Shown: one piece after another, positions 1-6,316 of the stretch
Numbering within the stretch: position 1 is the stretch's first letter
Layout of the letters: every line of letters begins with the position of its first letter
Assembly (NCBI GenBank): GCA_031422915.1
Contig: JANPEK010000054.1
Location: 1 to 7,428, forward strand
DNA: 7,428 nt
DNA from: JANMEX01 sp031422915
GTDB lineage: Bacteria; Pseudomonadota; Alphaproteobacteria; Rhizobiales; Rhizobiaceae
Direction: 5' to 3'
Position numbers and translations under genes: made by a program
Notes under the pieces: model-generated
Databases searched by the model: none
Seen by the model: the letters and a program-made list of their open reading frames with translations, nothing else
Told to the model about the DNA's origin: nothing

Positions 1-141
1 CATGGTGCTGATTTCCTTGAGGAATTGCTGGGCGACAAAGAGGTCCGCGCCGCGCTGTCAGAGGATGAAATCCGCGAGAAGTTTGATTTGGCGTATCACA
101 CCAAGCACGTGGACACGATATTCGCGCGGGTGTTTGGGTGA
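1..141 (+). CDS. purB: Adenylosuccinate lyase, C-terminal fragment (5' end outside window)
   Basis: Frame 1 is open from the window edge to TGA at 139-141 and encodes the last 46 residues of a protein. The tail, with an acidic LSEDEIREKFD helix and then AYHTKHVDTIFARVFG, is the pattern I know from the C-terminus of bacterial, especially alphaproteobacterial, adenylosuccinate lyase. That cytosolic enzyme of the fumarase/aspartase superfamily cleaves SAICAR to AICAR and adenylosuccinate to AMP, each with release of fumarate, in purine synthesis. The catalytic residues lie upstream of the window, so the call rests on the tail alone. The gene converges with the broken PIN-like gene, with 88 bp between their stops and no strong hairpin plus T-run terminator seen there. 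GC is host-like. Confidence 0.82.
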   Translation, partial: HGADFLEELLGDKEVRAALSEDEIREKFDLAYHTKHVDTIFARVFG

Positions 142-229
142 TACGTGATTTCTCGTTGCGGACCAGCGTTCGATCACTATCCAACTTCGGAGATAAACCC
201 AGAAATTTGAAATTGCCCTTAATCAGATT

Positions 230-1183
230 CTAGTCCGGGACTTTCCACTCCAAAAGCGAAAAATGCAAGTCGGTGCCATATCGTTGGCCTAGCCTTGCTT
301 GACGAGCCCTCGCGACAATCGCCTTTTCAGCTACCAAAGCGTTAACGTAGGGAAGAACCGACGTAAACGCGTTGACGTCCCTAAGGTCATTTTCATTAAG
401 CTCTCTACTCTCGCCTTCTGTTTTGATCACCAACGCGCGTTCGATGTCGAAGACAGGCACGTCCGTCGAAATTGAAAGAAAGATCATTTTTCTGAATTCG
501 ACATCCGTCCAAAGTGGGAGACCGAGACTTTCAGCAACCGTATTTATTTCGTCCAAGCGTCCAGTTATAAGTCGCACGCTGTAGGCGCGTTCTTGAAGCG
601 ACGTTGTCTCGTTCTTAACGAGATTTTGCTTTTCGACAAGCTCGGCAATTAGCCCTCTGGAGCTTTCCGAGTATCGCTTTACCCCCTCCCTCCGACAGTC
701 ATCAGGAGTGTTCATAAGATAGTCGTACAAGGCGGCTTCAGGATTCGAATCTATCCAGTTGATGTACTCGTCCCGCATCTCAAATCCAAAGACTGCTGGA
801 TCATAGTCAGCGGCTGCCTCGAAAAAGCGCTTGGATAGAAACTAAAGTTCATTTCGGGTTGCTAATGAAAGGGAGCCTTTGGCTGCCAAAAAATCGCCAA
901 GCTGGGCGCGAAAAAGCGCTGTCAGTGACCGGAAGACCCAACCTTGGCTGATGGAGGCTTGAAGCTTAGCGAGTTGATTTCTTCGAACAGGATCGTTGAT
1001 TTTATGTGTTTCATAGAGATTGGATTGGGTTAGAGGAACAACGAGACGGCCTTCAGATACAAGCTGCCGAATCCTCTCAAGTATTGTCGAAAAATCTGCA
1101 TGGTCGGTTGGCCGAGCCTCGCCGCGCGCCAGATCAACCCACTTATTTTGATCTAAGTAGAGCACATAAGGTTCGGATGACAT
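230..1183 (-). pseudogene. PIN-like domain nuclease gene interrupted by an in-frame TAG
   Basis: Read from ATG at 1183, the frame runs 113 codons to TAG at 844-842, then stays open in the same frame to a second TAG at 232-230: 318 codons in all, with one internal stop at codon 114. The N-terminal part has YLDQNKWVDLARG (D11) and SNLYE (E58). The C-terminal part has NDLRDVNAF (D266, D269), then a strand-helix region and RYGTDLHF. This order of acidic residues fits a PIN-like metal-dependent ribonuclease fold; I recall intact proteins of about 300 aa with the same two ends. The stop separates the two acidic clusters, so neither fragment should be an active nuclease. Codons after the stop still read as normal protein (FLSKRFFEAAADYDP), so the mutation looks recent or is read through. 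A GAAGGG motif precedes the ATG. GC is lower than gmd (28 of 60 at 601-660), suggesting transfer. The substrate is unknown and no antitoxin partner is visible. Confidence 0.72.
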
Positions 1184-1250
1184 TAATGCCCTTCACTAAA
1201 ACGCTGCAAATGCAGGGGAAACATAAAGGCGCGACGGCCCCAAGCGACAT
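1143..1250 (-). CDS. Possible 35-residue leader ORF overlapping the PIN-like gene start
   Basis: On the - strand an ATG at 1250-1248 follows AAAGGAG with a 7-base spacer, the best-looking ribosome site on this strand. The frame encodes 35 residues (MSLGAVAPLCFPCICSVLVK to residue 20, then a basic end) and stops with TAA at 1145-1143. It is out of frame with the PIN-like gene and overlaps its first 41 bases. It begins 40 bp after the gmd stop, so it could be co-transcribed with gmd. The peptide is hydrophobic and contains four cysteines; I recognise no family. It may be a leader peptide coupling translation to the PIN-like gene, a remnant of a displaced operon gene, or chance. The evidence is the ribosome site and open frame only. 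Confidence 0.3.
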   Translation of the reverse strand: MSLGAVAPLCFPCICSVLVKGINVIRTLCALLRSK

Positions 1251-1290
1251 GGTAAAGCTCCTTTGCCAAGGGTTTAGCTGCGACAATCCC

Positions 1291-2325
1291 CTAAAACATC
1301 ACATGATCCCGCTTTACCCGGTCATAATCCGCCTTCGCCATCATCGCAGCCAGTTCTTCGATCTGCACTTGCGGTTCCCAGCCAAGCAAATCCTTGGCCT
1401 TGGTCGCATCGCCCATCAATAGCTCGACTTCGCTGGGGCGGTAGAACTTCGGGTTGACGGCGATGATGGTCTTGCCGGTTTTTTTGTCGATGCCGGTCTC
1501 GTGGTCGTCTTCCCCTTGCCACGCGATCTCGATGTCAAACGCCGACGCAGCGCGCTCGACGAAGGAGCGGACGGTGTGGGTCTTGCCGGTGGCGAGGACG
1601 AAATCATCGCCATGCTCCTGCTGCAGGATGCTCCACATGCCCTCGACATAGTCGCCGGCATAGCCCCAGTCGCGCTGGGCGGAGAGGTTGCCGAGTTCGA
1701 GCACATCGAGTTTGCCCTGCGCGATTTTGGCGAGCGAAAGCGTGATCTTGCGCGTGACAAATTCGAGGCCGCGCAATGGGCTTTCATGGTTGAACAGAAT
1801 GCCCGATGAGGCATGCAGACCGAAGCTCTCGCGGTAATTGACCGTGATGAAATGGCCGTAAACCTTGGCCACGCCATACGGGCTGCGCGGATAGAGCGGC
1901 GTTTTTTCATTCTGCGGCACGGTCTGCACCAGGCCGAACATTTCCGACGTTGACGCCTGATAAAAGCGCGTCTGCGGCGAGGAATGGCGGATGGCCTCAA
2001 GAATGCGGCACACGCCGATCGCGTCCGCATCGGCAGTATAGAGCGGCATGTCCCACGATGAGCCCACAAAGCTTTGAGCCGCCAGATTGTAAAACTCGTC
2101 CGGCTTGAATTTTTCAACCAGCCGCATGATTGACGGCAGTTCACCGAGCTCAAAGTTCACCTTCTCGATGTCACTGTCAACGCCAAGCTCGACCAGCCTG
2201 TGGTCGATGGCGTTGGACGTGCGGCGGATGCCGCCGACAACCTTGTAGCCTTTTTCAAGCAGAAGCTTGGCCAGATAAGCGCCGTCCTGTCCGGTAACGC
2301 CGGTGATGAATGCAGTTTTTGTCAT
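1291..2325 (-). CDS. gmd: GDP-mannose 4,6-dehydratase
   Basis: This 344-residue extended-SDR enzyme dehydrates GDP-D-mannose to GDP-4-keto-6-deoxy-D-mannose in the cytosol. That is the branch point to GDP-L-fucose, GDP-D-rhamnose and GDP-perosamine for surface glycans. The sequence shows the Rossmann motif GVTGQDG at residues 9-15, RRTSN at 34-38 (the nucleotide-binding arginines), NLAAQSFVG at 80-88, the catalytic group STSE at 125-128 (T126, E128) and YGVAK at 150-154 (Y150, K154), and NPKFYRPSEVELLMGD near the C-terminus, typical of Gmd. It is shorter than the roughly 370 aa E. coli type, matching a compact subgroup with a short loop after RR. The start gives MTKTAFITG, directly at the first strand; the ribosome site (GAGAAA) is weak. 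It lies 18 bp after the glycosyltransferase stop, so the two are probably one operon. No reductase or epimerase partner follows in the window, so the final sugar is unknown. Confidence 0.95.
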   Translation of the reverse strand: MTKTAFITGVTGQDGAYLAKLLLEKGYKVVGGIRRTSNAIDHRLVELGVDSDIEKVNFELGELPSIMRLVEKFKPDEFYNLAAQSFVGSSWDMPLYTADADAIGVCRILEAIRHSSPQTRFYQASTSEMFGLVQTVPQNEKTPLYPRSPYGVAKVYGHFITVNYRESFGLHASSGILFNHESPLRGLEFVTRKITLSLAKIAQGKLDVLELGNLSAQRDWGYAGDYVEGMWSILQQEHGDDFVLATGKTHTVRSFVERAASAFDIEIAWQGEDDHETGIDKKTGKTIIAVNPKFYRPSEVELLMGDATKAKDLLGWEPQVQIEELAAMMAKADYDRVKRDHVMF

Positions 2326-2343
2326 GCCATTTCTCGTTGTATT

Positions 2344-3633
2344 TCAAGCTGCGGAAGGTTGTGTGAGGGCCGTATCACAATTGGCAACGGCGTCAAGCAC
2401 GTCGCTGGCGACATCGCTCCAGCGGCGCAACGTTGGTCTGGCCGCGCGCACACGGCTGCCCAGTGCTTCGCTCCACGCTTTGTCCGTCATGAAGCGCTCG
2501 AAAATGGCGGCAAGCTCAGCGGCGTTGTCGGGGTCGAAATAGACTGCAAGATCGCGGCCAACCTCACGCAACGACGAATTGGGTGCTGAAATCGCCGGCG
2601 TGCCAAGCCAAAGCGATTCGCCGAGCGGAAGCCCCCATCCCTCAACCCTGCTGGCCATCACCGTGGCGAGTGCGTTCTCGTAGAGCTTGATAAGGTTGGC
2701 CTGACTTGGCGCAGTGACAAACTGCACATACGGTTCCGCGCGCGCATAGATGCTTTGTCGCAACGCCTGGCGGCTGCGCGTGCGATCAATGCCGGCAACG
2801 ACAAAAAGCGGCGGCGTCTTGCCAGCGTCAAGGAGATGCAGGATTGCGTCGAGTACCACATCGAGATTTTTTCGGCCCATGGTGATGCCAACGCCCATGA
2901 AGTAGGGCCTGTCAGGCAAATCAATATCATCAAACGTGCCATCTGCGCGGCACTCATGGCAAAGTTGCACAACCACGCGGGACTTTGGCGCAGGGAGCAA
3001 CCCGGCCCGCACTGCCTCTCTAATGTCTGCATCGGTAAAATACGAAATTGGCAATACTTGGTCCGCACTGTTCATGATGATGGAGTTATCGAAGACAAAC
3101 GCTTTGCGAAACCGCTCGGGCGTCAAAAGTTCTTCATGCAAGGGGAAAATGTCGTAGAGCATGGCGCTCAGCCTTACCCGTGAGGCCCTTTGCTTTAAAA
3201 AATGCGCCATTTCGCTGATGTATCTGGGACGGGCAGCAGAAAATAAAACGCCGTCCACCAAATCCACCTGCTCGAGATAGTTGGCAATATCCGGGAAACG
3301 CGCTGCGTTTGCGGTATTGACCAGCAACTGTGCAGCGTTTTGAATGAAACGACTCAGTGGAAGGTCATGGTGTCGCAAGTCGACCGACTTGATCGGGACT
3401 CCGCGTTGCGGCAAACCAAGATCTACAGGGCCGTTTACGCTCGCCTTGCCGAACAACGGCTTGACACGGAAAAATTGGCGGCGACCGGTGTCAAAAACCA
3501 CAAATTGCACCGAAGGCGCCTGGAGCGAAACTTCGTAGGCGATCTCTGCCACAACGCGCGCAATGCCATAATATTTGATTTTTGTCCTGTTTCGGAAGTA
3601 AAGTTCGGAAAGATCATAGTATATCGACGGCAT
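2344..3633 (-). CDS. GT4-type glycosyltransferase (group 1 family)
   Basis: A GT-B fold glycosyltransferase of 429 residues that probably adds a sugar, plausibly mannose or a GDP-mannose-derived deoxysugar, to a surface polysaccharide at the cytoplasmic face of the membrane. The N-terminal domain begins IYYDLSELYF. The C-terminal domain starts near residue 243 with YFMGVGITMGRKN (RKN at about 254-256), followed by FVVAG and the donor-site EX7E motif EGWGLPLGE (E331 and E339), then GTPAISAPNSSLREV and AVYFDPDN, all standard for GT4 enzymes. I chose ATG at 3633-3631, preceded by GGAACGAG, because the protein then starts right before the first strand. An in-frame ATG at 3648 and a TTG at 3666 are alternatives without better ribosome sites. 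It is the first gene of a - strand unit with gmd, which suggests a GDP-sugar donor; that link is inferred from context. Confidence 0.88.
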   Translation of the reverse strand: MPSIYYDLSELYFRNRTKIKYYGIARVVAEIAYEVSLQAPSVQFVVFDTGRRQFFRVKPLFGKASVNGPVDLGLPQRGVPIKSVDLRHHDLPLSRFIQNAAQLLVNTANAARFPDIANYLEQVDLVDGVLFSAARPRYISEMAHFLKQRASRVRLSAMLYDIFPLHEELLTPERFRKAFVFDNSIIMNSADQVLPISYFTDADIREAVRAGLLPAPKSRVVVQLCHECRADGTFDDIDLPDRPYFMGVGITMGRKNLDVVLDAILHLLDAGKTPPLFVVAGIDRTRSRQALRQSIYARAEPYVQFVTAPSQANLIKLYENALATVMASRVEGWGLPLGESLWLGTPAISAPNSSLREVGRDLAVYFDPDNAAELAAIFERFMTDKAWSEALGSRVRAARPTLRRWSDVASDVLDAVANCDTALTQPSAA

Positions 3634-3851
3634 CAGGACTCGTTCCATCCAATTCACGGCACACAACCTTTGAGGTCCGCCGCGCCAAAATACAACCGCT
3701 ATCCGACAATTTCTTTGCCGATTAACCCCAAACAGAACCTTTAGCAGGTAACTCTCTAACTTGACGCATCCAGCCTCGAAATGTCACGACAACGCAATGA
3801 CGGGGACGCGGCTTGCCAATATGCAAGTTATGTACATTTCGGGGAGGAATT

Positions 3852-4619
3852 ATGGCGGGACGATTGGCAGGAAAAATCGCGATCATTTCGGGAGGCGCAA
3901 CCGGCATGGGCGGCGCGGCGTCAAAGCTGTTTGCCGCCGAGGGCGCCAAGGTCGGCATTATTGACCGAAACCCGGTCGCGTCCGCCGATACGGTCAACGC
4001 CATCCGCGACGCCGGCGGGGAAGCCATGTTTGCCATTGCTGATGTATCCATCGGCGAAGATGTGAACCGCGCCGTGGCAGAGATCAGCAACGCATTCGGC
4101 CCGGTGACGGTACTATTCAACCATGCAGGAACCATCATCATCAAACCGTTCCTCGATACCACGGAAGAAGAGTGGGACTGGCTCCATGCCGTCAACGTCA
4201 AGTCGATGTTCCACATGACCAAGGCGGTGCTGCCGCAGATGATCGCGGCGGGTGGCGGGTCGATTGTTTGCACCTCATCAATCTCCGCCGTCGCTGCAAC
4301 GCCGATGGAAGTGCTTTACGACACGACCAAGGGCGCGGTGCACATGTTTGCCCGCGCCATCGCCGTCGAGTTCCGCGACCAGAACATCCGTTGCAATGCC
4401 GTTTGCCCGGGCTTCGTGCGCACGCCCCATGGCCTGCGCGAGGTTGCAGACCTGCAAAAGTTCGGTGTGGACGCCTCGGATGCAGCCATCGCTGCACAGC
4501 AAGGGCGCATCGCCGAACCCGAGGAAATCGCCCGCGCAGCGCTGTTTCTGGCGTCTGATGACGCAAGCTTTATCAACGGGACGCATCTGTTTGTGGACAA
4601 CGGCTTCACGGCAGTCTGA
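3852..4619 (+). CDS. SDR family NAD(P)-dependent oxidoreductase
   Basis: A classical short-chain dehydrogenase of 255 residues, the usual length for the family. The cofactor motif GGATGMG is at 14-20 (G14, G18, G20). D37 closes the second strand, which favours NAD over NADP. NHAG is at 89-92 and N114 is the structural or catalytic asparagine. S142, Y155 and K159 (in YDTTK) form the catalytic set, followed by NAVCPGFVRTP and a C-terminal FINGTHLFVDNGF, which is typical. ATG at 3852 is preceded by GGGGAGGAATT, a near-perfect ribosome site; earlier in-frame codons have no such site and would add a tail before the first strand. The substrate cannot be told from sequence. The gene is divergent from the glycosyltransferase across 218 bp and has host-like GC (41 of 60 at 4321-4380). 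The gap to the next gene, 112 bp, suggests separate transcription, but this is not certain. Confidence 0.93.
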   Translation: MAGRLAGKIAIISGGATGMGGAASKLFAAEGAKVGIIDRNPVASADTVNAIRDAGGEAMFAIADVSIGEDVNRAVAEISNAFGPVTVLFNHAGTIIIKPFLDTTEEEWDWLHAVNVKSMFHMTKAVLPQMIAAGGGSIVCTSSISAVAATPMEVLYDTTKGAVHMFARAIAVEFRDQNIRCNAVCPGFVRTPHGLREVADLQKFGVDASDAAIAAQQGRIAEPEEIARAALFLASDDASFINGTHLFVDNGFTAV

Positions 4620-4731
4620 ACCTGGCCGCATAAACCCGCGGTTTACCACAACCGAAACTCGCCTCATGCGGGAAACCACCTGTTAGTCTTGCCGGTGCAT
4701 GCTCACTCCCAACCAACGCGGGGAGAAAGCA

Positions 4732-5133
4732 ATGGGTATCGTTACAAATGCAAAGTTTGGCGTCATCGGGCTGATCGCAGCCGCAGTTGGCGTGTCTCAG
4801 ATCGATAAGAGCATGAACTATGTCGAGGTTGATGCTGTCGTCACCAAGTCAGACGTTGACTGCTTCATCAAGAGCGGCAACGAGTCTGTAGTCCAGAAGG
4901 ACACAGAGAAGATGGCCTATATGGATTGCGAAATGGCGCCGTTTGCCGCCGCTCAGCATGGCTTCAAGGAAACCGACATCAGCAAACGCTCACAATATTC
5001 CGTCAGCTATGTGTCACCGGTGGATGGCAAAAAGCACAAGGGCGCGAACATGAAAGACTATGTCGAATACAAGGTCGGCCAGAAGATCAATGTCTACGCC
5101 CACAAGGAAGACGCGTCCAAGATGCGCTGGTAG
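4732..5133 (+). CDS. Small membrane-anchored protein, possibly DUF3592-like
   Basis: A 133-residue protein of unknown function. After MGIVTNAKF there is a hydrophobic stretch GVIGLIAAAVGV (about residues 10-21), which looks like an uncleaved signal anchor, placing residues 30-133 probably outside the cytoplasmic membrane. The soluble part alternates strands: VEVDAVVTKSDVDC, YSVSYVSPVDGKKHKG and YKVGQKINVYAHKEDASKMRW. That layout (a residue pair before a VxxS-like strand, then Y-P-DG-K, then VGQ-V-Y-P) resembles the DUF3592 beta domain, but the similarity is from memory and weak. There are two cysteines, in DVDC and MDCEMA, which might form a disulfide. The start at 4732 follows GGGGAGAAAGCA; an upstream in-frame ATG at 4699 lacks a ribosome site and would put charged residues before the anchor. 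No functional link to the SDR or R-M genes is visible. Confidence 0.8.
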   Translation: MGIVTNAKFGVIGLIAAAVGVSQIDKSMNYVEVDAVVTKSDVDCFIKSGNESVVQKDTEKMAYMDCEMAPFAAAQHGFKETDISKRSQYSVSYVSPVDGKKHKGANMKDYVEYKVGQKINVYAHKEDASKMRW

Positions 5134-5154
5134 TATCCGGCATCAGCAAACAGA

Positions 5155-5181
5155 CAAGGCCGCAGCAGTTGCGCGACCTTG
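5155..5181 (+). terminator. Weak hairpin after the small membrane protein gene
   Basis: CAAGG at 5155-5159 pairs with CCTTG at 5177-5181, and CGC at 5161-5163 can pair with GCG at 5171-5173 inside, leaving an asymmetric internal loop. It starts 21 bases after the upstream stop codon. No T-run follows, so intrinsic termination is uncertain; it may instead be an RNA 3' end structure. Confidence 0.22.
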
Positions 5182-5272
5182 CTACAGTTAAATTCCAATC
5201 TATTCGGTAAAATCAAACGATTGAATTTTTCTGTGAACCCAGCCACAGGCCGAGTAAAGTTCTCAAAATACC

Positions 5273-5278
5273 TATAAT
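5273..5278 (+). promoter_or_regulatory. Candidate -10 box for the R-M operon
   Basis: A perfect TATAAT lies in the AT-rich 223 bp gap before the methyltransferase gene and would give a transcript start near 5285 and a leader of about 70 bases. No TTGACA-like hexamer is present at 16-19 bp spacing (the sequence there is around CCGAGT), and there is no TG extension, so activity is uncertain or may depend on an activator. Confidence 0.35.
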
Positions 5279-5298
5279 GCAGTTATCTTCAAGCTATT

Positions 5299-5319
5299 GC
5301 ATTGATTCTACAACAATGC
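5299..5319 (+). repeat. Inverted repeat in the methyltransferase leader
   Basis: GCATTG at 5299-5304 and CAATGC at 5314-5319 are exact reverse complements separated by 9 bases. A third CAATG follows at 5329-5333, 15 bases after the second. The repeat lies between the candidate -10 box and the methyltransferase ATG. It could be an operator or a weak leader hairpin; arms this short can also arise by chance. Confidence 0.35.
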
Positions 5320-5356
5320 GATACCCCGCAATGTTCTATTTTTGTTCTGGTGCCTT

Positions 5357-6316
5357 ATGACGCTGTCTGTTTTAGAGATGTGTGCTGGCGCAGGCGGGCA
5401 GGCCCGTGGCCTGGAACTGGCGGGGTTTTACCATACCGGCGCAATCGAGTTGGACGCCGATTGCTGCGAAACACTGCGCTTAAATCGCAAAGATTGGACT
5501 ATTCATCAGGCAGACCTGTCTAAGTTTGACGGACGTGAATATAGGGGAATAGACCTTTTGGCGGGGGGGCTGCCTTGCCCGCCGTTTTCAATTGCTGGAA
5601 AGCAATTGGGAGAAAAAGACGACCGCAACTTGTTTCCATCGGCGATTCGCCTTGTTGATGAAACGCGCCCTAAAGCAATAATGATTGAAAATGTTCGCGG
5701 TTTTTTGTCAGCAATATTCGAGGACTATCGTGGCTTTATCAAAGGTGAACTCAACAAACTTGGATACGAAACTCATTGGCGGTTATTTAGCGCCTCCGAT
5801 TATGGAGTACCTCAACTTCGCCCGAGAGTGGTCATTGTCGCACTGCGACATGATGTAAAAGACTATTTTGAGTGGCCCAAACCCAGAACCATTGACGCAC
5901 CAACTGTCGGAATGACACTTCTCGACTTGATGTCAGCCAACGGATGGCTTGGGGCAAAAGCTTGGGCAGAAGGAGCCAATGATATTGCGCCTACGTTGGT
6001 TGGCGGGTCGAAGAAGCACGGGGGGCCTGATCTCGGCCCCACTCGTGCACGGCAGGCATGGGCAACTCTCGGCGTCGACGGAAAGTCCGTTGCGGATACA
6101 GCTCCAGCGCGAGATTTCGTGGGCATGCCCCGGCTGACCGTTCGGATGGCGGCAAGAGTCCAAGGGTTTGGAGATGATTGGCAATTTCATGGGCGCAAAA
6201 CAGCAGCCTACAGACAAATTGGCAACGCGTTCCCTCCGCCTGTCGCCAAAGCAATTGGCAGCAGCATAAAAGAAGCAATCCAGATCAGACGGATTTTTTC
6301 AATCAAGGCAGTTTAA
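5357..6316 (+). CDS. DNA cytosine-5 methyltransferase of a type II R-M system (predicted GCCGGC)
   Basis: A 319-residue C5-cytosine methyltransferase that transfers methyl from S-adenosylmethionine to cytosine in its recognition site. The motifs are in canonical order: I, VLEMCAGAGGQARGLELAGF (5-24); IV, GGLPCPPFS with catalytic C74 (a PCPP form of the usual PCQP); VI, ENV at 111-113; VIII, QLRPR at 153-157; a short target-recognition region at about 188-257 containing GGSKKHGGPDLGPTRARQAW; IX, PRLTVRMAARVQGF (258-271); and X, RQIGNAFPPPVAKAIG from 286. The recognition region resembles what I recall of NgoMIV-type methyltransferases, which fits the next gene. ATG at 5357 starts just before motif I; there is no N-terminal helix-turn-helix extension of the autoregulatory type, and the ribosome site is poor. 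A TTG at 5342 would add five residues. Its TAA shares one base with the endonuclease ATG, so the two genes are probably translationally coupled. Confidence 0.96.
   Translation: MTLSVLEMCAGAGGQARGLELAGFYHTGAIELDADCCETLRLNRKDWTIHQADLSKFDGREYRGIDLLAGGLPCPPFSIAGKQLGEKDDRNLFPSAIRLVDETRPKAIMIENVRGFLSAIFEDYRGFIKGELNKLGYETHWRLFSASDYGVPQLRPRVVIVALRHDVKDYFEWPKPRTIDAPTVGMTLLDLMSANGWLGAKAWAEGANDIAPTLVGGSKKHGGPDLGPTRARQAWATLGVDGKSVADTAPARDFVGMPRLTVRMAARVQGFGDDWQFHGRKTAAYRQIGNAFPPPVAKAIGSSIKEAIQIRRIFSIKAV

Noticed and set aside
1416..2153. 245-codon - strand open frame inside gmd in another frame
   Set aside because: The translation is dominated by arginine, serine and alanine, as expected from an out-of-frame reading of high-GC coding sequence; gmd itself is unmistakable.
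2200..2589. + strand open frame opposite gmd and the glycosyltransferase
   Set aside because: It spans antisense of two real genes and their junction, with no ribosome site or recognisable domain.
3631..3666. TTG at 3666 as the glycosyltransferase start
   Set aside because: It would add 11 residues with no family similarity, and AGG sits directly against the codon; ATG at 3633 has a better-spaced site and a typical first strand.
3722..4273. Long - strand open frame opposite the SDR gene
   Set aside because: It lies antisense to a gene with all SDR motifs and a near-perfect ribosome site; its translation is rich in A, P, S and M without any domain pattern.
4631..4645. TAAACC-CGC-GGTTTA palindrome after the SDR gene as a terminator
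   Set aside because: The stem is 6 bp with only two G-C pairs and no following T-run; it is too weak to call.
5589..5608. Perfect 8 bp hairpin with GGAA loop inside the methyltransferase gene
   Set aside because: The stem CAATTGCT/AGCAATTG falls in codons just after the catalytic motif; about one such hairpin is expected by chance in 7.4 kb, so no function is claimed.
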